Source of the DNA: Ancylostoma caninum
Taxonomy: Eukaryota > Nematoda > Chromadorea > Rhabditida > Ancylostomatidae
Length of the DNA stretch: 64,000 nucleotides
Reading direction: 5' to 3'
NCBI GenBank assembly: GCA_037903475.1
Contig: JBAJFG010000358.1
Location: 124,001-188,000, forward strand
The translations under genes and the position numbers were made by a program. Below, one piece after another: positions 52,634-63,990 of this stretch. A model generated the notes under the pieces. That model had not been told where the DNA came from, did not search any database, and saw only the letters and a program-made list of their open reading frames with translations. Position 1 is the first letter of the stretch, and each line of letters begins with the position of its first letter.

Positions 52634-54747
52634 TTAAAGGCAGTGTGACACCTCGTTTTCGTGTCTGAGCTTTTACCAGATTCTGAATCTAGTCGACACA
52701 CTGAATCGGGTGTAGCCCACTAGGCGAAATATAATTGCGGTGAGCAACAACTGTAAGCTCCGCCTATCAGCCATAGGAATCTGAGCTGTAGGACGTCTAG
52801 CGCGACTCCTCGGCTGTCAGGACCGGCTAAGGGGATCTGGTTTCATTCTTTCGACCTGGTGTAGTGTAGCGCATTTGGGGTTGCATTTAATTGCCTAACA
52901 GAGCAACTCAGCCACTATCCGACTATCATTCCAGAGCAAAGATGGACACCGACTTCGATGTAGTCAGTTTTTGGTGTGCGTGTGTGTGATTGATAGAACT
53001 GGAGAAGCTTTTGTGAAGAATTGAATGGGTAGTTCGATCAAGGTCATTTTTATCGTCGCCGAATGAATGAAATAAATCTGAAATGAATATTCAGGATATC
53101 TCTAGTTCCTTTAAGTATCCACACGAATAAATTATCGCAACAGTTCGTTCGTGCGAATATCACCATCATGAGAACATCTGGGAGGCATACGCTGAATCTC
53201 GGTGTGTGCAACGCTGCCATATTGAACACTCAAAATCTGTTCTGCTGCTGTAATTAGTATCCTGTGCAATGTTAGCGCTCAGGAACAAAAAAAGAGTAAG
53301 GTTAATTTCTCCTAATTCAGTATTAAATCTTTATCATTTCAATAGCTGCTATTTCCAGCGTATTACTGCGTTTAGATGACCTCTGCTACATGAAAGGTGG
53401 GAAATTTCTCCTGAGGAACTTAAGGGAAGAACACGACGTTTCTCCGGGCGTTGACATAGTGGAAGGTCACTGAGGGGAATGGTGTTATCAGCGCAGCGTA
53501 CAGCGTAATTAGAGAGTCTCTGATTGTAATCATTTCTATATTCTTATAGAACCCTTTGGTTGCATGGATCTCGAGTGCTAACTTTGGCAATGTTGACGCT
53601 TCACGCTTCAACATAGCCAAAGTAGCAGATATATATCTAGGTATTGAAGCGTGAAAAGAGTTTACTTCACTTACTTGTTAAAAGAATCAATTACCTGTTG
53701 GACATTAATATTCTCTAGATGTCAAACATGAAGAAATCTGCTACTGTTTTCCGTTGTTTAAATTCACATAAGACATAAACAAAAGTTGAACATATTTGGT
53801 CCTTCATCTTCAAAAATTCTTCTGAAATCGAAGATCCTCGCATCCGCAGATCACATATTTGCAGCTGCCCATGGACCTCCTTCCCTCTCGCCTGTTCAAA
53901 CAGTGTCAAAAACTCCAAGGTGTTTAGTTATAAATTCATTAGGATGAAGGAAGAGGACGCATTACATCCCTCTGGTTAAATGGATTTTGCACCTTGTCTG
54001 CACTTCTTTTGCTAAAACTATCTTGAATTAAACATTAAGCCAAGCTGCAATAAAACTTTTGAAGCGCGTTCAAATTTGGAGTCTCTGATTGAGACCATCT
54101 CTACACTCTTACGAAACACTTTGGTTTATCATAACTCAATAGTTAAGCTTTGAAAGATGTTTTGGTGTCCATGTGCGCTCGAATGACAGTTGGTGGGTGA
54201 ACGAGTTGCTCGATTAAATGCAAGCCCTGATGTGGCAGTACAACAGGTGGAAGGCGCATGTGCGTCCAGATCCCATCTCCCTGTATTGACAGCCGAACAG
54301 CAGCTCCACTCCTCTAGCACAGAGCCCATAGGTGGAGCTTATGGAAGTCGGTCACCGCAATTATATTTCGCCTAGTGGTTGACGTCCCACTGAATCCAAC
54401 GGTATACCTTAAATGTTACAAATAGGTCTTTAAACCCTATTTTTAAAGATTTTTCGGGACAGAGTTTGCAACAGTTTGTCGAGCCGAGTGTACGCGCGAA
54501 GCCGTTGATCTCATCGATCGGACACGTCTAGACGTGTTGGCCCATGCTGCAGACATGGCGGGCAGCCAGCACATTCACAGATCGCTCCGCCCAGGTAGTT
54601 CGTGAATTGCACTTTTAGACCTTCCAAAAACGGGGTTTTTGTCATTTTTAAGAGCTTTGACGTACATCTTAGGAATTAGCGTGACGAGAAGGTCTAGAGT
54701 CTGTTGGTATTTTCAGCCTACGAAACGAGGTGACACACTGCCTTTAA
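52634..54747. mobile_element. 2.1-kb TIR element (TTAAAGGCAGTG family)
   Basis: Ends TTAAAGGCAGTGTGACACCT and inverted TTAAAGGCAGTGTGTCACCT, with TTAA at both edges, related to the 468-bp element at 22087. Diverged internal duplications occur (AGTCTCTGATTG near 53514 and 54080). It carries one exon-like stretch at 54457-54593 (see separate entry) but no recognised transposase. Confidence 0.75.
54457..54593 (+). other. Exon-like coding stretch inside the 2.1-kb TIR element
   Basis: After a GGGACAG acceptor-like site, one frame reads about 45 codons of protein-like sequence (…ECTREAVDLIDRTRLDV…, ADMAGSQHIHRSLRP) up to a G|GTAGTT donor-like site. No partner exons were found. It may be a captured exon or the remnant of an element-encoded protein. 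Family not recognised. Confidence 0.3.
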
Positions 54748-55343
54748 AGGCAGCACGAGTCGAAATCCTCAACTCGGACCTGAGCTGCGAACCCTAAAGT
54801 AGGCGTCGCGCACATCATGAATCTGCAAGGAACACACACAGTAACAACTTACCTGCAGAAAACGGCGATCTGCCGTCGCGTGCACGCCCGGTCGGCCAGT
54901 GCTTCGGAGAGCCCGACGCGCCAGCTTACGCATTTTAACGCATGCGGGCTGCTACCGATACCCTTTCTCCGTGCTGGGACCCATTTACGCACGCAGAGTG
55001 CCGCCGGAACACTCGTCCGCGCACGGAAGGCAGCATCGCGTTTTCCCGGCTTTCTCGGGTGTTTTACGCGATTTTACCACCGGATATGAGCAATACACCC
55101 CCGAAAACCCCAAAATCCGGCGAAATTACAAACAAGATGGTTTCGACGGGGCTTGCAGACGGCTTTAGCCGTTTGGAGAACAAAAACTGTCCAACCGTAC
55201 TTGTTTGTTGTGTTTAGACGTGTGTAATCGTGTGCAACTACGAGTTCAGACATGTATAGCAGGCGTGGGGCTTGACTTACCCGCAGTTTGCAAAGAATGG
55301 CTAACTTATTCATACTTCTATTCTAGTCCTAAGGTGTTTATGG
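54748..55343 (+). repeat. GC-rich repeat-derived segment with a gag-like ORF fragment
   Basis: A GC-rich block opens several overlapping short frames. One reads …MSNTPPKTPKSGEITNKM… then …GFSRLENKNCPT. The GCCGTTTGGAGAACAAAAACTGTCC words recur inverted near 56755-56790, so this is dispersed-repeat material and not a single-copy gene. Element type not recognised. Confidence 0.35.
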
Positions 55344-55571
55344 TCTATTAGCTCACAGAGGGCGCCTGATCCGACTTTGTCTGCAACTACGACTTTGCCC
55401 TCAGAAAGCGTCTGGAAGTATATTTTAGCGAATGGCAGTAGGAAACATAAGAACGGAAAGAGTCACACCTTATGCATATCGAAAAAAATGCAAAAAATAG
55501 ATCGCCGAAAAATGATGAAGTCGTAGTTGCGAACAAAGTCGGATCGGGAGCCCTCTGTGAGCTAATACATA
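55344..55571. mobile_element. ~228-bp MITE-like foldback
   Basis: The left arm (TTAGCTCACAGAGGGCGCCT..., CGACTTTGTCTGCAACTACGA) and right arm (TCGTAGTTGCGAACAAAGTCG...CCCTCTGTGAGCTAA) are inverted over ~50 bp. No coding capacity. Confidence 0.7.
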
Positions 55572-55609
55572 GACTGCACATAATGCAGCATAGCTGTAGT
55601 TGCTGTACA

Positions 55610-56420
55610 CAGAAACTTAAAGACAGTCCGGGGGGGACACTTGATCCGACCGAGTCCTTTAAACTTTTGAACGCTGACGCGCCGCTTTGTTCGATCGGGG
55701 CGAGGATGGCAGTGTACGTTTCAGGAAACGCACTGTATGTCCTCACAACGACCATATAAGGATTCATGCATATATAAACAGTCGTAAAGGTTTGTAGTAA
55801 TTCTCCAAAAGTTCCGCGATTGAACGACGGTCATAGTGTCCTATTGATTTCTCTTTCGCGCATTTCTGATATTGTCAGCGAGATAGCTCTTGGAAACATC
55901 TGATGATTCACCATAAGCTAATGATATCTTTATTCAAGTGGCATGACCGTACTGTATTCAGTGGATTTGCAGTTTTGTGAAGAAAAATTAGGATAGTTCA
56001 AATCTCGAATTTGTAACAGATCAGTTAGTCCTCGCTTAGGTATGACCTTCAAATTCCACTCTAAGAACTACAGTACTCTTCTGCAACTGGAAATGCGTCA
56101 GCTTAAACTGTTGTACAAAAACTTCGTGGTTGAGAATAATTAAAAAAACCTATGAATTACTTAGGAAAAATTCATTTTGAAGCGCGACATAGTATTATAA
56201 TTCGCACCAATCTCATAAGTTGTATTTCGCTCTCTTAATGAACAGATTGGTTTCTATTTTTTTGCTTCCTTCTTTTCTTTCTAATTTCCCAATTACTTTG
56301 TGGTCCACTACCTTCTGCTACATTGTCATCATGTACGGTAGTTAGGAGCACGTCAGCGTTCAAAAGTTTAAAGGACTCGGTCGGATCAAGTGTCCCCCCC
56401 GGACTGTCTTTAAGTTTCTG
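55610..56420. mobile_element. TIR pair with perfect 69-bp arms, 811 bp overall
   Basis: 55610-55678 and 56352-56420 are exact inverted copies over 69 bp, including a G7/C7 run. About 670 bp of AT-richer DNA without a gene lies between. Perfect arms imply a recent event or ongoing conversion. The central ORFs are short. Confidence 0.8.
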
Positions 56421-56450
56421 TGTTGCTGTACAGCAATGAAGTACACTTAT

Positions 56451-56629
56451 AGTCCTTGTCGAAAAGATAGACGGATTCCGTCACTGCACAAACGCGGCGG
56501 GACCTGAACGATGGATGCGGAGAGTACATGCTCCAAGTGAGAGGGTCCAGTAGGTCCCACCGCGATTCTGGGACCGCGACGATATGAAACCGCACGCGCA
56601 ATCCGTCCATCTTTTCGACAAGGACTGTA
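56451..56629. mobile_element. ~180-bp MITE-like element
   Basis: The ends AGTCCTTGTCGAAAAGAT and the inverted ATCTTTTCGACAAGGACT match. A minus-strand 149-codon frame covering this and its neighbour up to 56859 is a by-product of repeat sequence. Confidence 0.7.
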
Positions 56630-56820
56630 CAGTGGGCGTCAATGGTGCTGCTTTTCCGCGGACTCGGGAAATTAAGAGAAGAAAAAGTTGGGCACTGCTT
56701 GGAAACTGCAGGAAAATCATGCTCTACCGTGAATATACTTGTATGACACGTCGTTGGACACTTTTTGTTGTCCAAACGGCTAAAGTTCTTGCAGACTTTC
56801 CGCGGCGACAGTCGCACATA

Positions 56821-57004
56821 GTTACAGTACCGTAGATCCGCCTCGTCCTCAAGGCGCACCGTCTGAGATCACATGTGGCGTCCTGCTGGAAGTGTTCCCG
56901 CAGCCAACTGGCTGAGTATCGATCGCCAGCAGGACGCCACGTGTGATCTCAGGCGGTGCGCCTTGAGGACGAGACGGATCTACGGCACTGTAAGCATAGG
57001 TCAG
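56821..57004. repeat. Palindromic element, ~75-bp arms
   Basis: GTTACAGTACCGTAGATCCG...CGTCCTGCTGG is followed after a short spacer by its inverted copy CCAGCAGGACGCC...CGGATCTACGGCACTGTAAG with few mismatches. Confidence 0.8.
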
Positions 57005-57128
57005 CAATGTCGCGGCGATGTCGCCGCGGCAAGGATCCGGCGACGAGGGCTTGCACACTTTTTGCCGCGGCGGCACACAGCGACGTCGCCCAGCGGCGCG
57101 GGGGAAGAAGTGGCAGTAGGGGTATAAA

Positions 57129-57940
57129 GGGGCTTTCATACATTTGCCGCGGCGGCGCCGCCGCCGCCGCGGCAAAAGTGGGTGCGCGGCAAAAGTTGCC
57201 GCCGAGCGGCATGCCGCGCTTTCACACAAACGTCGCCCAGCGACAAAATACCCCCTCGACCATTCCTTGCCGCTTGCCGCTGAGCGACGTCGCCGGGCGG
57301 CGCCGCGGCAAAAAAGTAAACAAGCTCTTGTCGCGGCGGCGTCGCCGCGGCGCCGCCGCCGCGACGTCGCCGGCCTATGCTTAACCATGGGCGACTGCCG
57401 CCGCGGCAAATGTATGAAAGCCACTTAAAGGGGCTTTCATACATTTGCCGCGGCGGCGCCGCCGCCGCCGCGGCAAAAGTGGGTGCACGGCAAAAGCTGC
57501 CGCCGAGCGGCATGCCGCACTTTCACACAAACGTCGCCCAGCGACAAAATACCCCCTCGACCATTCCTTGCCGCTTGCCGCTGGGCGACGTCGCCGGGCG
57601 GCGCCGCGGCAAAAAAGTAAACAAGCTCTTGTCGCGGCGACGTCGCCGCGGCGCCGCCGCCGCGACGTCGCCGGCCTATGCTTAACCATGGGCGACTGCC
57701 GCCGCGGCAAATGTATGAAAGCCACTTAAGGGGCTTTCATACATTTGCCGCCGAGCGGCATGCCGCGCTTTCACACAAACGTCGCCCAGCGACAAGCGGC
57801 AAGGAATGGTCGAGGGGGTATTTTGTCGCTGGGCGACGTTTGTGTGAAAGCGCGGCATGCCGCTCGGCGGCAACTTTTGCCGCGCACCCACTTTTGCCGC
57901 GGCGGCGGCGGCGCCGCCGCGGCAAGTGTATGAAAGCCCC
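57129..57940. mobile_element. Three adjacent GC-rich TIR units (GGCTTTCATACATTTGCCGC family)
   Basis: Units at about 57131-57422, 57432-57723 and 57732-57938 each begin GGCTTTCATACATTTGCCGC and end in its inverted form. Eight or nine bp (ACTTAAAG-like) separate them. Units 1 and 2 are nearly identical (~292 bp). Unit 3 is shorter and has its own 49-bp inner inverted repeat around CGCTTTCACACAAACGTCGC. Dense CCGCGG/GCCGCC palindromes open many spurious Arg/Ala/Pro ORFs up to 191 codons on both strands, which are not genes. Confidence 0.85.
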
Positions 57941-58510
57941 TATAGTCTGCTCGAAACGACGAGTCCGCCCACGCTCGCGGGGATCGAGAAGCTGCCACGT
58001 TTGCCAGCGGTCCACGTCATCATCCCTGATCTGCGTATCACGTTTCATCGTTATCTTCATGGTATTGACCAATGATTTGGCTGTGATGTGGATGACATGT
58101 CGTTTCGGACAGACTACATTTTGTCGCCGGGCGACAACTCCTGCCGCGCACCCACTTTTGCTGCGGTGGCGGCGGCACTGCTGCGGCAGAAGTCTGCAAG
58201 CCCATTTAGCAGATGGGCGGTGAAGCGTGAGGCGAGTATTTTTGAGGACTGTAGCTTATATTTCGGAAGAAAAAAGTGGGAATATGTTCACTAATTTTTT
58301 GCTAAATTGCACCCCATTTAAATGATGTTTCTACACATTCTTTACATACACGCCAAGCAGTGCTGCAATCCTAAACCGACCGTGTTCCAGAGTCCAGAAC
58401 TGGTGCAGTTGCGCGACACTAGGACAGGGTCCGTGACTGCACATTGGCGGAACTCATGCGGGGCACAGTTTTCCATGCGGTTTGCAACGAGCGCATAGCC
58501 AAACGACGCA

Positions 58511-61500
58511 ATGGCCGCACAACAACTTGAGGATATCGGTGCGATCGAGGAGGTCGACGTCGGCGGATACGAGCTTGTCACAGCTAAGGTTCGTTATTTT
58601 TATAATCATCCTTTCTAATTTTGATAGAATCACTGCGCTGAGAATAGGAGGCATTTTACTTTGTTTACTACTATTAATTCTACTTATAATTCTTTCATTT
58701 TCTATGTGGCTCTTCTGTTCAACAATGTGCAAATCTAATTTTTTTATATTTAGATTTTTCATATTTATTTTATTGTTAGCTATCTGAGGCCAGTCCATTG
58801 TCTCTTTAGCAGCGAAAATGAACAAAAACCAGTTTAAGAAATTTAAGAAACAAAACTATAGCTTTGAAATGGAGGTGCTTCTCCATCTCAATTTCTTCTC
58901 TTCACCTCTTTCTTTAATTTCCAAATCTTGGCTTCTTTGTTGTGTGTCAAATGGATAACACCTTCCTCTTAAGAGAAGAGGTATTTCCCAAACAAACGCC
59001 AGCTTGTCTTCAGCCATGATAAAATCTATTTTATGAATGGTTCACTCATTATAAAGGTGAACGCCTATATATGGTCGTTTGAATTCTTCTCAGATCTGAA
59101 AACTAAGCAGATAATTGTGCTGTGGATTGCTTCTCAAGGGCCGAATATGTAGCATTCTTTATTTCAAAAACGAATGCCTGCTGTGGTTGTTTCAATTTCT
59201 TTCTGTAGAGCCGGAAATGAAGCGCTAATGCGATTATGTATTACTTTGTTTGATTGATTCCAAGTACTTTCGATATTATGCTTATTACCTAAGTGAAAAA
59301 GCTCTTTTTTTCTCATTTCGACCAACCCTGCATCTCTTGCCATGAGGGCAATTTTATACAAGATGTGTGCGTCAGTCGCGTTCAATGTCGTTCACACTCT
59401 TTTGTTTATAATCGAGTTTCATACTCAAGAACAGTGTTATGCTTGAACTCTTCACCCTATAAGTACTGTTTCCCATGATTATCTGCCTCATATCGACTGA
59501 ACACAAGCTTTTCCCCTCTATCAGTTATTCGGCACGATTATACTTTTCAGCATGAACCAAACACAGTCGGAACCGTTTCTCGTCGACATCCGACGGCTGG
59601 CATTAGGAATCGATGTCCTTATGGTTGTAACAAGATGATAGCACTGAGAACTATCGACTACCACAGGACTAATGGTGTAAGCTTCATGGTTGTCCCAATT
59701 TCCCGTTGATCTTAAGCCTAAGGAATTAGTTTTCAGTGCCGTCCTGGTCAGTCAAAGGACGAGTCATTCGGTGACACCAGCAAGAAACGCTATTATTGCT
59801 GTGGAGTGTGTTTTATGGAGTTTGTGACGCGTACATCTTTCCATGAACATCTAAGCATTGAGCATGATGTACATCCAGAGATAAATGAGCTAGTGTTTGA
59901 CAACATTAACGAGTTCAAGGTGAAGCTTTTCCTTCATTGAAATGATTTTCGAGCATATATCCATTCATTGATGCTTATGAGCTGAAAACAAGACACTATT
60001 TATCGTGATGTTAATTTTTTTGAAAGTAATTCCCGTGAAAGATTATGTTTGAGGCGAAGAGTCTGGATTTGCGAAGCTACTATAGCAGAAAAGTTTTGAA
60101 CCTTTTTAAAAGCATAGTGATGTTGTAGCACTCTTTATGTAGAAGCCACTGCATTGGGCGCGTCTTATAGTCTTTGAAGTACATCTTCCAGCGTTTCGTG
60201 CGGTGGCTTGAACTCAAAGGTGGTGCTCATTTCCGTCATAAATCCGGCTCAAAAAGGCGTCAACGAGGCAGAGGAATTTTTATGGCATGCAATAGGTTTG
60301 GTTTTTTTTTCCTTTCTCGTTGGAATGTTTTTTCTCTTCTCAATGTTTTGACGTTACAGGAGTGGCTTTGTCAATTCGAGCAATGCCACCGGAAGCGATC
60401 GCGACCGTGTGGGACCGTATCGTATGGGCCACACATGTACTGCCTACATCCATGGGACTCAGCACGCTGACGGGTAAGTTTGCAATTGAATTTGGTAGCT
60501 CTGCGTCATACCTTGAATTTTTATCTACAGTGGACGTCAATGATGTTGGCCCATCTGCGGCCTCGAGAAAGACGTCGCGCAACCGCGCCGCATGCGCAGT
60601 AACCTAAGTATTCTGCTGCTGTATTGAATTTATAGCAGATTTTCAACCCAATTTTAATGATTTTCGAGCTAATCGGGAAGAAGGAACCTTAGAAATAGCA
60701 TTCCGGCGGCGATGACAGCGATCCCGGCGCGCGCGGCGCGGTCGCGCTGCGTCCTTCTCAAGGCCGCAAATGGGCCACCGCCATTGCCGTCCACTGTACA
60801 TTGGTTGTTTACCCACCAAAACGTGGACTGCCTCTTCCTTCCTGTTCGACTAGTCAGGCTTAGTCTTTTTTTTACCACATACCGTCACTGTTTTTCCCTT
60901 AGAATTCCCTTCCAGGATTAATGCTTTACAGGCGCGTATCCATTGAAATGTGTGGTGATCACTATGGTCATGATGTCCGTATGAGACTTCCTCCAATCAT
61001 CAAGTCAATCATAGCTCAACGGCAAATGGAGGGTGAAAGCAACGCCGATATTATTGACTATTTGAGACGTGAGTTGAGCTGTTACAATGCCTCGTTTTCT
61101 TGCCTTCCATGCAAAGCGACAACACTAGAGTTATGGTCTCCATTTCCGTTTTCATTTTCAAGTGAAACTTTGAAAATACAGTACTTTTTTTCTTTTTTTG
61201 CTCGTAGATTCATACATATTTGTATGTGAAGTTTTACCTTCAGAGCATTTCCTTCCATTCGCTGCCGACAACATTTATGCTCGAAGAGCTTGCTTAGTCG
61301 ACAACGAAGAATTACGGACGATCAATCTTACGTCAACCAAAAAGTAAGGGATTATCAATTAACGTATCTATGTGTTCTTTACGTAATCATATGTGTATGT
61401 TGCTTTTTAGATGGGAGGTAGAAGGAATACCAACAACATGCGAAATTTGGGAAGAGGAGCTCCTTGATTTGGTTGGAATCGTTAGAGAAGGTGTCCCACG

Positions 61501-63990
61501 TGTACGGGAATTGCACGAAAAGACCACGGAAGAGATTGCATTAGAGCAGGTACTGCCGCATCACTTTTTGTCCTGTGTTGCCGTGGCTCATCTTCTCCAG
61601 AATTGGCCGAAACCTCAAGTGTTCACCGCGAAAGTTCGAATGAAGAACGGTGAATTTGTGCCTGTTGAGGCGGTAACGGATGGTGAGCGAGGTGTTCGGG
61701 ACGAGCGGTATCACGAAGACTCGACGGTTAGTACCCATTGCCACTGTGGAGGATTTTTTTTTACTATCCATGACTATAAGTCTTTCTTTCCAGTGCGTCT
61801 CACCGGACAATGCTGAGGGTTATGACTCCACAGAGGCTTCATTCCAAAATAGCGGCCCTCCATCGAAGAAACCAATGCTTTCAGATGTATTGAGGCATGC
61901 AGAAGACAGTCCAGGTGCGTTGCTACCAGTGTTTTTTTTTCACTTTTTTTCTCTCTAGTTGTGGTCTACATTTGTGTTCGTTTTTATTTTCTTCATCTTT
62001 TGCCGTCATTATATATTAATTTCGTATTTTTTGAAACATTTTTCATAATGAAATGCATATCGGTTGCTTTTTACATCTTCACGGTTTTATTCCAACTAAC
62101 ATGTATTCAGTAGAAAAAGCAATGACTTCTGCAGCCACGACCATAGGTGCGATAGGGGGGAGCCGGAGGTCTCCGAAGTGAAGGGGGTCTGAGGGGTCTG
62201 AAGCCTGTCAGCGGTGCCAAAAGTGAAGGGTGGTCGTCGACCGGGGGGGGGGGGGGAGAGGGGTAGCAGCAGCTTTCCTAGCTGGCTGTCACAAAAAGGC
62301 GACGGCGGGACTACGGGGGGGGGAGAGATCACGATTACAGACATAGGTGTTAGTAATTCAGTTGCTGTTTGTCTATCTCAGGTATACCCTTCCATTTGCG
62401 GCGAACTGACGGAGGCGGCGCGATGAGTCATCGCCTCGACGCGGAAAATATGGCACTAATTTAAATATAAAAATCACTCAAATTACAATTATTTCAAAAA
62501 TAGGAGGGTCCGTGGAATATCAGCACTTCATATCCTACCCCCTCGTGCCCAATACCCTATATTTCACCCACAGCAACCACTTCCCTTTTGACAATACTAA
62601 AAAGTGCCAAAAAACGGCTTTTTTCCCTTATAACTTCCTCATTTCAAACGTGGACATATCAGTGAAGGGTACATAGTGGCCTTTTTTTGTTAAATTACAC
62701 CTATATCACTAATCACTTTTTCTGGAAAGGCGTTGCAAGTCCTTCCCGCTAAAGATGAAGGGTGCCGGAGCCAATTCTATAAGGACGGCTCGGTTCTCGC
62801 TCTGCGCCCTCCTCCCTCATTGCACTGTCTCGCTTTTGACCGGAGCCAATGTACTGGTTTTGGCTCCATCCCCTCCTGCACAGCGCAGGACAGACTTTGA
62901 CCCATCATATCATATACGAATCGATAGAGAATTTCTTCTACTTCAATATCATGCCCTAGTCATCTCATTTGATTTTGCTTTTGAAGAGAAATTCGCGAAA
63001 AACCTCCTGTTTCGCGCTATTTTCGTCGGTCTCAAAAACCTCAACTTGGTTCCCGTAAGGTATTCACTAGAACATTTGCAATTGGTTTCACATTATACAG
63101 TTTTTCCTTCTCTTCTTCCCTGGACTGTCCCATTTTTGATTCACTTCCTATTAATACTTTTATCAGCCATAGAACTGAAACTTCCACGAAAAGTATTGCT
63201 TTCGAAAGATGCAAACGGTTCCGCAAATTTTCACTCATTCTAAGCAAACAGGGTGCCTTCTTCATCTCCTAGGTTTCAGCTATGCCAGGATACCCTTCAC
63301 CCTATGAAAATTTTCACTCACAGCCGTGTTATTCCTAATTCCCTCAACCCCCTGCAATCCGTTCAATTCAGTGCACTAACTCGAATTTCGTAACCTATAA
63401 GACATTCGTTCCGGCCGACTCACACAGCATTCACATTTATTATAATCCTTCATTAAATGTTCATTAACATTAACTAATAAGGATGTTTCCGTCTAACTTC
63501 CTGATATTGCCTTCTGTTACTTCGTCTCCCCCTCATTTGCATCCTTCTTCTTCTCATTTCCCTCATCGTTTCCTTTACCCGAAAAAAAATTATTAACGCT
63601 TAAGTGAAGGGAATCTGCCGGACCCCCGTCCGAAGTGAAGGGGGTGAGAGCCTCGGCTCCGACTATCGCACCTATGGCCACGACCTTCTTGAGATCGCTC
63701 CTTCATCTCTGATAAATTCATTTCACATGATAGTTTAGTGTTTCTTCATTTTAGAAGAATACATAGACGTGGATGGAGTAGCAGACGTCACCCACGTACC
63801 TTCATCTTCTTCGTCTGCACGAGGTGGATTTTTTTATTCGTGATAGCTTTTTTTCTTATAATTTCGGAAGCTTTTAGTTCCCACTGTCCCTCCGAGAAGA
63901 AATTACGTTCCGAAAGGAGCGTCTCTGTCCAAAGAACAAGTATTACAGAAACTACTCTATGAAATCGACTCATTGAAATATCAGATTATT
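58511..63990 (+). CDS. Zinc-finger protein with FAR1/WRKY-GCM1-like domain (3' end outside window)
   Basis: Thirteen in-phase exons: 58511-58588, 59551-59676, 59737-59919, 60171-60295, 60360-60473, 60932-61068, 61208-61343, 61411-61549, 61601-61726, 61794-61914, 62111-62146, 63755-63823 and 63878-63990, then a GTACGT donor at the window edge; 501 aa so far. A CxxxC site (48-52) precedes a C2H2 finger (Cys90, Cys93, His106, His111). Residues ~130-255 form a compact domain with C169-x27-C197-x21-H219-xx-H222 (…GHTCTAYIHGTQHADG, EMCGDHYGHD) and a basic patch KSGSKRRQRGRG, resembling zinc folds of the FAR1/MULE and WRKY-GCM1 type. Acidic and Ser-rich parts follow, and a predicted coiled coil starts near the end (EQVLQKLLYEIDSLKYQII). 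Probably a nuclear DNA-binding protein, possibly transposase-derived (inference). The 51-bp intron 8 has no stop and could be retained. Exon 11 may be element-created and can be skipped in frame. Confidence 0.8.
60526..60798. mobile_element. 273-bp Tc1-like MITE in zinc-finger gene intron 5
   Basis: Starts TACAGTGGACGTCAATG and ends with the inverted CATTGCCGTCCACTGTA; the arms pair imperfectly over about 65 bp. TA at both termini and the CAGTGG start resemble Tc1 ends. No ORF. Confidence 0.8.
62143..63675. mobile_element. 1.53-kb MULE-like TIR element
   Basis: The termini ATAGGTGCGATAG and inverted CTATCGCACCTAT are perfect over 13 bp, with similar sequence beyond (GGAGCCGGAGG / CCTCGGCTCC). 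GCCACGACC is directly repeated at 62134-62142 and 63677-63685, a 9-bp target duplication as made by Mutator-like elements (one extra G lies between the right TIR and its copy). GAAGTGAAGGGGGT is a subterminal motif at both ends. A 162-codon plus-strand ORF (62755-63243) resembles no transposase and is probably not a gene. Inserted at the edge of exon 11 of the zinc-finger gene. Confidence 0.8.

Noticed and set aside
54817..55217. Overlapping ORFs of 84-91 codons as a gene
   Set aside because: Three frames are open at once in GC-rich repeat DNA, and pieces recur inverted near 56760. Repeat-derived.
56849..57729. Long ORFs (up to 191 codons, both strands)
   Set aside because: They arise from GC-rich palindromic TIR units, overlap in several frames and are Arg/Ala/Pro low-complexity.
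60916..60931. Alternative acceptor TTCCAG at 60915 for the zinc-finger gene
   Set aside because: With the phase of exon 5 (60473) it leads to a stop within ten codons; the acceptor ending 60931 keeps DGRVSIEMCGDH open.
62755..63243. 162-codon ORF as a gene
   Set aside because: It lies wholly within the MULE-like element, has no recognisable domain, and A/T-rich frames of this size can arise by chance. Left as a note only.
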